From NCBI GenBank assembly GCA_034044135.1, contig CP139021.1:759635-823634 (forward strand): a DNA stretch of 64,000 bases, written 5' to 3'. Each line of letters begins with the position of its first letter. Positions within the stretch are counted from its first letter, which is position 1. Source of the DNA: Flammeovirgaceae bacterium SG7u.111. Lineage in GTDB: Bacteria; Bacteroidota; Bacteroidia; Cytophagales; Flammeovirgaceae. Of the stretch, positions 27,604 through 35,753 are shown one piece after another. The notes beneath the pieces were generated by a model that ran no database searches, was not told where the DNA came from, and saw nothing but the letters and a program-made list of their open reading frames with translations. The position numbers and the translations under genes are program-made.

Positions 27604-28122
27604 TTATTCCACTGTTTTTTTCAAATTATTCAACCCTTTTTGGAATTCCGTACCTATCATTCCGTCTAAAAAAAGACCGAAAACCCTTCCCATTGGGTAA
27701 CCGAGTTTTCCATCATTTGCCCAAGTAACCCTTGTCCCATTAGCACTTTCTTCAAAAGTCCATGTCCCGTCCGATTCAGTCATTTGAGGATCCACAAACT
27801 TCAAATGCGTTTTCATTTCTTTGTGTGGTGTAATTTCTTTTATAGTGAGACTTCCCACACCCACAACTTCACCTTCCCACGACATTTTTGAGCCTACTCC
27901 GTTACCGCTGTACTCATATTTTGCCTCCAGATCGGCGGCTCTGTACGGGCTCCAAGCGTCCCAGTTGTGCAAGTCGACCACATGTGGGAAAATCTCGGAA
28001 GCAGGCTTGTTGATCTCGATACTTCTCTCTACGTGGTATTCTGAGGGCAAAACAGCAGCTATTACCAATATGGCTATGGCAAGGGCAGCTACAATTCCGA
28101 AAATGATTTTTAAAGCTTTCAT
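27604..28122 (-). CDS. SRPBCC family protein with N-terminal membrane anchor
   Basis: This is 172 residues. One hydrophobic helix at 4-24 (IIFGIVAALAIAILVIAAVL) anchors it. The SRPBCC/polyketide-cyclase-like fold follows: EINKPASEIFPHVVDLHNWDAWSPY, SMSWEGEVVGVGSLTIKEITP and GTRVTWANDGKLGYPMGRVFG. Binds a small hydrophobic ligand by family inference. Monocistronic. Confidence 0.87.
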   Translation of the reverse strand: MKALKIIFGIVAALAIAILVIAAVLPSEYHVERSIEINKPASEIFPHVVDLHNWDAWSPYRAADLEAKYEYSGNGVGSKMSWEGEVVGVGSLTIKEITPHKEMKTHLKFVDPQMTESDGTWTFEESANGTRVTWANDGKLGYPMGRVFGLFLDGMIGTEFQKGLNNLKKTVE

Positions 28123-28400
28123 GGGTTTAAAATTTTAGATTAACATAAATTACGCTGAGAAGTCAGTTGGTTAGTGCTTTTTTTAATTGATGATGCTGTA
28201 AAGATGGCTTCTGAGGCCGTAAACTATTTACGGGCTAAAAAAAATGCCTATTTTTTTATTTTCTATAAAGAAAAACATCGTACTTAAAAGTAGCAGAGCT
28301 GTGTAAGACGCTTTATTTTTTTACATTTACAAGTAGCCTAGTTTTTTACGTGGCTATTGCTCTCCAAAAAACATTGACCAACTAACTCTTTACCTTAATT

Positions 28401-29009
28401 GTGAAACCTGCTATTGCATTTTTCGACTTTGATGGTACTATCACCACTAAAGATTCCTTTATCGAATTTATCAAATACTACAGAGGAAAACCGCGGTTTT
28501 ATCTGGGTTTTCTGCTCCTCTCACCAGTTTTAGTTCTCTTCAAACTGAAGCTTATTGCCAATTGGAAAGCCAAGGAAATGGTCATGAGGTACTTTTTTGG
28601 CGGAAGTGATGAGACCGATTTCCAACAAGCTTGCGATGAATTTGGCGAGAAAATAATCCCGCAGCTTGTTCGCTCAAGGGCTTTGGAAAAAATAAAACAA
28701 CATCAACAGGATGAGACCCGGGTAGTGTTGGTTTCCGCTTCTGCCGAAAATTGGCTGAGCTTCTGGTGCAAACAGCAAAAAATAGAATGCTTTGCCTCTA
28801 GGTTGGAAGTAGCAAATGGGAAAATTACCGGAAAGCTAGTAGGCAAAAATTGCTATGGACCCGAAAAAGTGGCTAGAATTAGACAAAAGATAAAAATTTC
28901 AGAATACAAAACGGTCTACGCCTATGGCGATAGCAGCGGGGATAAAGAGATGCTTGCTCTTGCCAAATACAAATTTTACCGTCCGTTTAGGCGTGAAGAA
29001 TTGCAATAA
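28401..29009 (+). CDS. HAD-IB family phosphatase
   Basis: This is 202 residues with a GTG start at 28401, favoured because it opens MKPAIAFFDFDGTITTKDSF directly with HAD motif I (D9, D11). Then come RVVLVSASAENW (motif II Ser) and YAYGDSSGDKEMLALA (motif IV, GDSxxD). The C1 cap is helical (KPRFYLGFLLLSPVLVLFKLKL). It could be a phosphoserine phosphatase-like or phosphatidylglycerophosphate-phosphatase-type enzyme; I cannot choose. Monocistronic. Confidence 0.9.
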   Translation: MKPAIAFFDFDGTITTKDSFIEFIKYYRGKPRFYLGFLLLSPVLVLFKLKLIANWKAKEMVMRYFFGGSDETDFQQACDEFGEKIIPQLVRSRALEKIKQHQQDETRVVLVSASAENWLSFWCKQQKIECFASRLEVANGKITGKLVGKNCYGPEKVARIRQKIKISEYKTVYAYGDSSGDKEMLALAKYKFYRPFRREELQ

Positions 29010-29067
29010 AATTGACAAAAAGTTGGAGAGCTACGTTATGAAGTCACCAATTTAAATGTATACAGAA

Positions 29068-29730
29068 ATGAAAAAGATAGCAATATTTTCCATTTTATTC
29101 ACACTTTTGACCTTGTCAGTTTTTGCCCAAGGGTCATTTTACGATGACATGGATGGCAATTCTCATGGCTGGTACAGCACCACAGATCTGAACAAAACAC
29201 ATTTTTCCTCAAGCTCCATGTGGATTAATATTGGTGTGGACTCTGACAAGAATTATAATGGTATGCTTTGCGGTAGAAGTTTCGACCAATACAGCGATTT
29301 CACATTTGAAAGTACTCAAAGGCTACATTCGGGGTCAGTTGGCAATGGCATTATCTGGAACTACAGCGACAACCAGAATTATATGAAATTTTTGATTACC
29401 GACCGAGACCAAGGATATAGCGTGTGGGAAGTGGTAAATGGAAAAAGTACGGCGCTTATTCCATGGTCAACGAATACAAGTATCAACAAGGGCTTTAAAA
29501 CCAATACTATTAAAGTAAAAAAGACTGGGAGTGTTACGCGCTTTTATGTAAATGGAACAGAAGTAGGTAGCAAAAATATAAGGTATAAGGGTTCGAAAGC
29601 TGGTATTTTTTTGGGTACAAATGTAAACGTAAAACTTCAGGTGGAGGACTTTAGGTACAGTTTAGGTAGAAGTGGACAGAGCATGCCAGTAAATGAAGAA
29701 GATAATGGAGGCAAGCCTAGCGGAAGGTAG
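29068..29730 (+). CDS. exported protein with concanavalin-like (DUF1080/LamG-like) fold
   Basis: From the ATG at 29068 this is 220 residues with a signal ending VFAQ (about 1-21); an ATG at 29056 adds four residues. The mature part repeats strands typical of LamG/DUF1080 lectin-like modules: YSDFTFESTQRLHSG, GIIWNYSDNQNYMKFLI, TNTIKVKKTGSVTRFYVNGTEVGS and GIFLGTNVNVKLQVEDFRYS. Presumably a cell-surface or periplasmic binding protein; ligand unknown. A strong terminator follows. Confidence 0.7.
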   Translation: MKKIAIFSILFTLLTLSVFAQGSFYDDMDGNSHGWYSTTDLNKTHFSSSSMWINIGVDSDKNYNGMLCGRSFDQYSDFTFESTQRLHSGSVGNGIIWNYSDNQNYMKFLITDRDQGYSVWEVVNGKSTALIPWSTNTSINKGFKTNTIKVKKTGSVTRFYVNGTEVGSKNIRYKGSKAGIFLGTNVNVKLQVEDFRYSLGRSGQSMPVNEEDNGGKPSGR

Positions 29731-29754
29731 GCTTCCGCCCATTTTAACATTGTA

Positions 29755-29810
29755 AAGCCAAGCCCACATGAGCAAAGGTTAGTTCATGTGGGTTTGGCTT
29801 TTATTTTTAT
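29755..29810 (+). terminator. intrinsic terminator
   Basis: AAGCCAAGCCCACATGA (29755-29771) pairs with TCATGTGGGTTTGGCTT (29784-29800), followed by TTATTTTT. It ends the lectin-like gene. Confidence 0.85.
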
Positions 29811-29911
29811 TACTATCAAATAGAAACCCTATGTTTCTCCATAAAAAAACAATTATATCTTAACATATTTAAATTTTTCAAGTATGATTTAGGGGTTTGT
29901 ATTTTGATAAA

Positions 29912-29919
29912 TACATTTG
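29912..29919 (+). promoter_or_regulatory. TACATTTG, Bacteroidota -7 box
   Basis: TACATTTG fits the TAnnTTTG -7 box of the Bacteroidota primary sigma factor. It lies 128 bp before the ATG of the lipoprotein-protease at 30047. No well-placed -33 TTTG is seen at the usual 19-nt spacing. Confidence 0.4.
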
Positions 29920-30046
29920 TGTGAGTTGTTTTTAGATTACGTCGTTTATTACCACTACCTACGAACCTAATTTATAAAAGGTGGGCTTTTGCCCATTCCT
30001 AATTACGATTTTTTATCAAACATTAATAAATAAACTTCCTTCAGCT

Positions 30047-31606
30047 ATGAAAAACAGATTATTGAACGTGATGTACATCGGGGTGCTATTATTTGCGTCT
30101 TCATGTGCATCAATATTAAATCCTAAAAATCAGAATGTTACAATTTATACATCTTCTGAAAGCACATTGTATGTAGATAATGGAAAGCTACCCCAGCTTA
30201 AGTCACAAAAAGTAAAACTAGCAAGAGATGCGAATGCTAGGCAAATCAAGGTTGAACGAGAAGGGTACAAGCCTGAATATGATGTAATGTTCCAAAAAAG
30301 GAAGTCATTTCTATATGGAATTTCATGGATACCATTTGGGGTGGTTTACTTGATCCCTCCATTGCTAGACCATGGTCCCAAGTCTAGGAACTACGATAAA
30401 GAAGTGGCTTTTAATTGCAAACAAAAACTTCCAGTAAAAATGGAAGACGATAAGTACTTGTTTTTATCTAAAACCTCTTTCGATATCCAGGAAAAAAACA
30501 TAAAAATATCTAGTTACAGGCATCTTAAACGAAACGGGACATCAAAATTCAAAGAAGAAATTTCCAATGTTGAAGACCTAAAAATAGACAATACTATTTT
30601 TACCGAAACTTTTAACAAGGTTCTGGAAGATCAAGGTTTTTCTAACGAGGATAAGTCAATCTTAAAAAGCAAGACAAATACTATGTACTTGAGCGGTAAG
30701 GTCGATCAAGTGGATTTTAAGCTTCATGATGTAGCCAATTACGGAGCGATGGATCCTACTTTTTTAGTTACCGAGGTCAGCATTCAAGTCGAATTGGCTG
30801 ATGTTTATGGTGTGGTGAAAAATTCAAAAAGAATCACTGCCTCATCAGGAAGGTTTTCTGCAGATATAATGGGGTTTGGTGAAGTTGCAGAAAGCCGTTA
30901 TAAAAAATTACTAATAAAGTCGCTCGAGGATGCCATCGTGAGCGCATTTATCAACTTTATGAACCACGGTGACGTGAAGGAATTGATGAAGGTTGAAAAG
31001 ATGAAAAACTCGGTTGAGCTTAATGCTCTTAACGTATCTTCTTTGTCCAAAAGGCACGCAAACAACCTTGGAGAAGCCCAAAAAGCAACTGTAATTATCC
31101 AGACGGAAGAAGGACATGGTAGCGGTTGCGTTATCAGTAACAATGGACATATAATCACTAATTACCACGTATTTGCTGGGCAGGACGAGTCAGAAATTAC
31201 GGTTCTTGTAAATGACAGTTCTTATAAAGCGGAAATATTAAGAGTGAGTGAAGATCATGATGTTGCATTATTGAAAGTATCAAGTGAATTGCGTCATAGT
31301 TTTGATATCACAACTTTCGCGAAGTACACTGTTGGGCAAGATATTTTTGCCATAGGTACTCCTCAAACCATAGAGCTAGGGCAGACCCTATCGAAGGGGA
31401 TTATTTCAGGGCTTAGAGAAAAGGAAGGTGCTTCGTTGATCCAAACTGATGTAAGCGTAAACGCAGGGAATAGCGGTGGTCCTTTGGTGAACAAAGAAGG
31501 GGAGATCATCGGGATAGTTACCTCAAAGCTGTCAGGGTTTGGTGTTGAAGGTATCTCTTTTTGTATTCCTATGGAAAAAGCGATGCAATACTTAAAGCTT
31601 GAGTAA
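30047..31606 (+). CDS. lipoprotein with C-terminal DegP-like trypsin domain
   Basis: From the ATG at 30047 this is 519 residues with lipobox LLFASSC (Cys about 17), which favours this start over 29981. The N-terminal part has a PEGA-like segment (ARQIKVEREGYKPEYDV) and a hydrophobic stretch near 90-110 (ISWIPFGVVYLIPPLL). The C-terminal domain is a trypsin-type protease: ITNYHVFAG (His about 372), DHDVALLKV (Asp about 403) and NAGNSGGPLVNKEGEIIGI (Ser about 475). No PDZ is present. Likely an outer-membrane- or periplasm-facing sensor/protease. Role unknown. Confidence 0.85.
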   Translation: MKNRLLNVMYIGVLLFASSCASILNPKNQNVTIYTSSESTLYVDNGKLPQLKSQKVKLARDANARQIKVEREGYKPEYDVMFQKRKSFLYGISWIPFGVVYLIPPLLDHGPKSRNYDKEVAFNCKQKLPVKMEDDKYLFLSKTSFDIQEKNIKISSYRHLKRNGTSKFKEEISNVEDLKIDNTIFTETFNKVLEDQGFSNEDKSILKSKTNTMYLSGKVDQVDFKLHDVANYGAMDPTFLVTEVSIQVELADVYGVVKNSKRITASSGRFSADIMGFGEVAESRYKKLLIKSLEDAIVSAFINFMNHGDVKELMKVEKMKNSVELNALNVSSLSKRHANNLGEAQKATVIIQTEEGHGSGCVISNNGHIITNYHVFAGQDESEITVLVNDSSYKAEILRVSEDHDVALLKVSSELRHSFDITTFAKYTVGQDIFAIGTPQTIELGQTLSKGIISGLREKEGASLIQTDVSVNAGNSGGPLVNKEGEIIGIVTSKLSGFGVEGISFCIPMEKAMQYLKLE

Positions 31607-31647
31607 ACCATTTAGGGTTTTGATACTAACTTAAGGATTATGATTTC

Positions 31648-31691
31648 AGAGGCAAGCCCAGCAGAAAACTGGGGCTTGCCTCTGTTGTTTT
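31648..31691 (+). terminator. intrinsic terminator
   Basis: AGAGGCAAGCCC (31648-31659) pairs with GGGCTTGCCTCT (31672-31683) followed by TTGTTTTTT. It sits directly at the end of the ABC permease gene, which converges from the right. Confidence 0.75.
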
Positions 31692-34148
31692 TTACTCATC
31701 CCTCAGGCAATCTATAGGGTTGATGAGTGCCGATCGGATGGATTGATAGCTAATGGTGAACCATATAATAAGTAGAGCCACTGAACCTGAAATAAGGAAA
31801 ACTCCTGCTCCAATGTCAATTCGGTAAATGAAATCTTCTAGCCAACTGTCCATCATGTAGAAAGCAAAAGGAACGGCTAGTACAAAAGCGATAAGGTAGA
31901 GCCAAGTAAACTCTTTCACCATCATCAAAATTATTTTGGTGACAGATGCGCCCAATACTTTCCTTACCCCAATTTCCTTTTCTCGTTGGCGGGCGGTAAA
32001 GAGCATAAGCCCATAAGAGCCAAGGCAAGACACCAAAATCGCCATGGCGGCAAAAATGCTGATGATCTTTCCTAAGCGCTGTTCCGATTGGTAGCTTTCT
32101 ACCAAGTTTTCGTCCAAAAAGCTGTATTCATATGCCTTTTCGGGGAAGTGTTTTCTCCATGTTTTTTCCAAATAAGCCAAGGCTTCGGGGACTGAAGCAC
32201 CTGCGGCTATTTTTACGGTAAAAGCAGTGAAAAAGCGAGGGTTTACATCTATCAGTAGCGCATCTATTGCCATTTGGAGCGGGAGGTAGTGGAAATCTTT
32301 TACCACGCCTATCACTGTTCCTTCTTTTCCTTCTAAGGTTACCTTTTTGCCCAAGGCCTCTTCTTCCGAGCCCCAGTCAAACACATTTATAGCTGTTTGA
32401 TTAATTATGAATGCATTTTGATGGTCGGTACCTGCATTTTTATCAAAATCCCTTCCTGCGGCTAGTTCAATATCGAAGGTGCTGAGGAAATCATAATCTA
32501 CCGAGTAAGAGGCTACAAAGGTAATTTCATCTTCTAGTTTTCCCTCAGGCTTGGTCATGCGGGAAACACTGCCAAAGCCAGGAGTATTGTTAGAAAGAGT
32601 AACCGCTTCGAGCTGCGGATTTTGCAAAAGTTCTTCTTCAAAAGCATTGGCACGCGAACGAAGTTGCCCGTTTACCCCACCAAACACATTGTTCATGTTT
32701 TGGCTGAAAAGCGGCACATTTACCATCAGTTCTTGTTGAAAGCCCATAGGTCTGTCCATCATAAAATTGAGCTGTTGGAAAATGATGATTGATCCAGAAA
32801 TAAGGGCAATGGAAGTTGCAAATTGAAGCGTAACCAGTACTTGCCTAAAGCCAAATCGCCTGTTCACCTTTGCCGAAACCTTGCCCTTGAGCGTGGTCAA
32901 AACCTTGATTTGGGTAATGTAAAAAGCAGGGTAGCTTCCGCCTAAAAAAGCGGCTGTAATCAATAGCATTCCAAAGGTAAGTAAGGTGTCCCATTCGAGG
33001 ATCATGCCCATGTTCAGTTGCCTATCGGTGAGCAAATTTAGTTCGGGAAGCCCAAAAGAAACTAGCACTAAAGCAAGTACAAAAGCGACGAGGCAGACCA
33101 ACAGCGACTCTCCCAAAAACTGCAAGAAAAGCTGTTTTTTTCTTGCGCCAAGCACTTTTCTCATCCCAACTTCCTTCGCCCTTTTTACCGACTGTGCCGT
33201 TGAAATATTCACAAAGTTGATGATAGCGATTATGAGCGTTACGATGGCGATAGCGGCAAAAATATACACATATTGGATGTCGCCCTGCGGCTCGGGCTGT
33301 AAGTACGCCTCTGAGTGCAGGTGAACTTTTCCGAGGTGCTCTAGCGAGAATTTTTGCCCCAGTCTGAGTTGCTCGGGGGCATGTTTGTCAACCAAATCGT
33401 TCATGCCAGCATAAAGCCCCGTGGTATCGGCATTTTCCTTGAGCAGCACGTAAGCGTGCGAGTGGGAAATCACCCAGTTTTGTGAAAGGTTTTGCTTCAT
33501 CCGAGCCGCCCCTTCTTCCCCTTCTAGGTGGAACATGTTTTCGTAGGGAAGCAAGAGGTTCATGTGGAAATGGCTATTGGTAGGAAAGTCTTTGAACACT
33601 CCAGCTATTTTAAAAGAAAAGTCTCCTCGGAGGTAAAGTGTTTGCCCTACAGGGTCGGCATCGCTGAAGTATTTTTGTGCTATTTCCTCGTTTATCATCA
33701 AGGTAAATGGCGTTTTTAGCATATTATCTAAGCTACCCGAAATCACCTCCAAGTCGAATATTTTACCAAACTTCTCATCGGCAAAAAAGACCCTTTCTTC
33801 CTCAAACTCCTGATCGTCTTGCCCTGCTACTTTAGAAGGGACTTTTACGCTCACGTTTCTGCGAAAAACTCTAGAAGTAGCCTCTATTTGTGGAAGAGTT
33901 TCTTCCATGAGTGGGGCAAGCGTGATGGGCAGCTGGGCGAAATCTGCACCATTTGTCGCATGGTAGATAATGCGATACATTCTATCAAACTTGCTCTGGT
34001 GCTTGTCGAAGCTCAGTTCGTGTTTCACAAAAAGGAAAATGAGCAGGCAGCAGGCTAGCCCTACTCCAAGCCCCACCACATTGATCAAGGTAAAAACCTT
34101 GTTGCGGAAAAGGTTGCGGTAAGCGATCAGTAGGTAGTTTTTGAACAT
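31692..34148 (-). CDS. ABC transporter permease, FtsX/MacB type
   Basis: From the ATG at 34148 this is 818 residues (MFKNYLLIAYRNLFRNKVFT, the typical opening); a frame starts at 34190. It has two repeats of the MacB-periplasmic-core plus FtsX-permease layout: an N-terminal helix with VGLGVGLACCLLIF, the core to about 270, FtsX helices (SVKRAKEVGMRKVLGARKKQLFLQFLGESL), then a second core and a second FtsX set (GVRKVLGASVTKIILMMVKEFTWLY). Family members export peptides, lipoproteins or drugs or sense stress. No ATP-binding subunit gene is adjacent. Confidence 0.9.
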   Translation of the reverse strand: MFKNYLLIAYRNLFRNKVFTLINVVGLGVGLACCLLIFLFVKHELSFDKHQSKFDRMYRIIYHATNGADFAQLPITLAPLMEETLPQIEATSRVFRRNVSVKVPSKVAGQDDQEFEEERVFFADEKFGKIFDLEVISGSLDNMLKTPFTLMINEEIAQKYFSDADPVGQTLYLRGDFSFKIAGVFKDFPTNSHFHMNLLLPYENMFHLEGEEGAARMKQNLSQNWVISHSHAYVLLKENADTTGLYAGMNDLVDKHAPEQLRLGQKFSLEHLGKVHLHSEAYLQPEPQGDIQYVYIFAAIAIVTLIIAIINFVNISTAQSVKRAKEVGMRKVLGARKKQLFLQFLGESLLVCLVAFVLALVLVSFGLPELNLLTDRQLNMGMILEWDTLLTFGMLLITAAFLGGSYPAFYITQIKVLTTLKGKVSAKVNRRFGFRQVLVTLQFATSIALISGSIIIFQQLNFMMDRPMGFQQELMVNVPLFSQNMNNVFGGVNGQLRSRANAFEEELLQNPQLEAVTLSNNTPGFGSVSRMTKPEGKLEDEITFVASYSVDYDFLSTFDIELAAGRDFDKNAGTDHQNAFIINQTAINVFDWGSEEEALGKKVTLEGKEGTVIGVVKDFHYLPLQMAIDALLIDVNPRFFTAFTVKIAAGASVPEALAYLEKTWRKHFPEKAYEYSFLDENLVESYQSEQRLGKIISIFAAMAILVSCLGSYGLMLFTARQREKEIGVRKVLGASVTKIILMMVKEFTWLYLIAFVLAVPFAFYMMDSWLEDFIYRIDIGAGVFLISGSVALLIIWFTISYQSIRSALINPIDCLRDE

Positions 34149-34326
34149 TTTCTTGGTAAGTTGAATGACACTAGAATGAATACCATTCAACTTAAAAAGT
34201 TTGGAAGAAACAAACTACCTAATTTATATGAGCTGTAAAAGAGTTGGATGAACGGGGCGGCTTATGTAGGCAAAAGAAGAATGGGAGTAGCGCACAATAA
34301 GATAGGCTTCTCTACAAAAACGTGAA

Positions 34327-34356
34327 AATAAAAAAAGCACAGAAAATGTCTGCGCT
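34327..34356 (-). terminator. intrinsic terminator after the haloperoxidase-like gene
   Basis: On the minus strand AGCGCAGA pairs with TCTGTGCT (34336-34343 with 34349-34356), followed by TTTTTTT. It ends the minus-strand locus that starts at the sigma factor. Confidence 0.75.
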
Positions 34357-34388
34357 TTTGATGAAGTTGGTATTTGTGAAACAAGTAT

Positions 34389-35717
34389 TTACATGACTTC
34401 TTTTCCTTCGATGCTTTTGATTACCCACCTGCCAACATTTATTCCCTGTTTTATCCCGTTTTCATTGGCGTCTCGGTAGTGGATACCCCCGTAAAGGCGA
34501 GAAACAGCAGCTTCTTGGGCTGCGTCCATAAACGAAGGAAATGTTCTGTCAGCCAATCCATATGCCCTTTCAGTTGTATCTATGAATTTGAAATTATCAC
34601 CAAAGTAAAAGGTGAGGATTTGCCCCGCCGAGCCCGAAACGGTCGAATGCCCACTGGTATATTCGGGGAAGGGCGGGGTTTGCAACAATGGCTCCCAAGT
34701 AGGGTCGATGTACTTCCGAATGGCTGTTTCGGGACGAATTCGGTTGCTGCGGTATTTTTCATCCCAGCAGGAAAGAAAAGCATCCATTAGCCCGATGGAC
34801 AAGACCGCATGGATTTTCATTGTTTCGTGGAAATCTTTGTTGGCTGTTTCACAAGCTATTCCTGTAATGCCCATCCAGTGCGCGCCCGGAGATATTTTTT
34901 TGAGGGCAACCATGAGGTGACCTGTGGTTTGCATGGCAAAAGGGTTGCAATCCCAAAAAGAGGCGATGGTGCGGGTTTCTTCTGTTCTTCCCCTTCCTTC
35001 TTTGTACACCTCCTCTAGCATTTTAAAAAAAGGTGAATCGGGGTCTTCGCTGAATGGGGCAGGGGGCTCAGGTTTGAACTGGGGAACAGAGTCAAGGGTC
35101 AAAGGTCTAAGTGTATTGAAGTGCGGTTCTACTGCCCCAAAGTAAGCTGGAGGGGTTGGGTACCAGTAGCCTTTTCCCTCCTTGGGCGTGTATTTGGGTA
35201 GGCTGGTGGTTTTGTTGTACCTGTCGGTTGCGGCATAGCTCAACACTTGTTGGCTAATGGCTTTGGCATACTTTTCAGAATTTTCCACCACGCTTTGCGA
35301 ATAGCCTGCCTGCAAGCAAGAATCTAAAAATGCTTTTTTGTATTCTTCTAGCATCACCCCCGAAGGCTGCAACTTCATGGCAGTTTCTACCATGGCCAAA
35401 ACGGCACTGAGCGAGGAAGAATAGCCGCCTACTTCTGTTTTTTTTATGTTGGGAAAACCGTTCAAATGTGCCTCAAAACTAGCGTATTTGCTATCGTTTT
35501 GGGCAATTACCTCGTAGCCAGAAATACAGGTGTAGGCAAAGAAACGTGCCGCAAGTGGCGGATTGGTCACATCATGAACCATGATTTCCGTTACCTTGGT
35601 AATAGTCCTGCTAATGTCCTCATTGCTCAGCGATAAGTCACTTTCCTGCACTTTTTGGCAGCCAAAGAGTGAAAATAGGCAAGAGGTGAAAAGAATATAA
35701 GTTAGAAATTTCTTCAT
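34389..35717 (-). CDS. vanadium-dependent haloperoxidase / PAP2-like lipoprotein
   Basis: From the ATG at 35717 this is 442 residues with lipobox LFSLFGC (Cys 20). The acid-phosphatase/vanadate-site motifs are visible: KYRSNRIRP (K-x6-RP), TSGHSTVSG (SGH), and SRLYGGIHYRD (R-x6-H). Such proteins bind vanadate and act as haloperoxidases, or bind phosphate as PAP2-type phosphatases; which one cannot be settled from sequence. It lies 36 bp downstream of the large FG-GAP lipoprotein gene, almost certainly cotranscribed, and is a common neighbour of SusC/SusD in this clade. Confidence 0.88.
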   Translation of the reverse strand: MKKFLTYILFTSCLFSLFGCQKVQESDLSLSNEDISRTITKVTEIMVHDVTNPPLAARFFAYTCISGYEVIAQNDSKYASFEAHLNGFPNIKKTEVGGYSSSLSAVLAMVETAMKLQPSGVMLEEYKKAFLDSCLQAGYSQSVVENSEKYAKAISQQVLSYAATDRYNKTTSLPKYTPKEGKGYWYPTPPAYFGAVEPHFNTLRPLTLDSVPQFKPEPPAPFSEDPDSPFFKMLEEVYKEGRGRTEETRTIASFWDCNPFAMQTTGHLMVALKKISPGAHWMGITGIACETANKDFHETMKIHAVLSIGLMDAFLSCWDEKYRSNRIRPETAIRKYIDPTWEPLLQTPPFPEYTSGHSTVSGSAGQILTFYFGDNFKFIDTTERAYGLADRTFPSFMDAAQEAAVSRLYGGIHYRDANENGIKQGINVGRWVIKSIEGKEVM

Positions 35718-35753
35718 AGTATAAGAGATGGTGAATTGAAAAAACAAGTCCGT

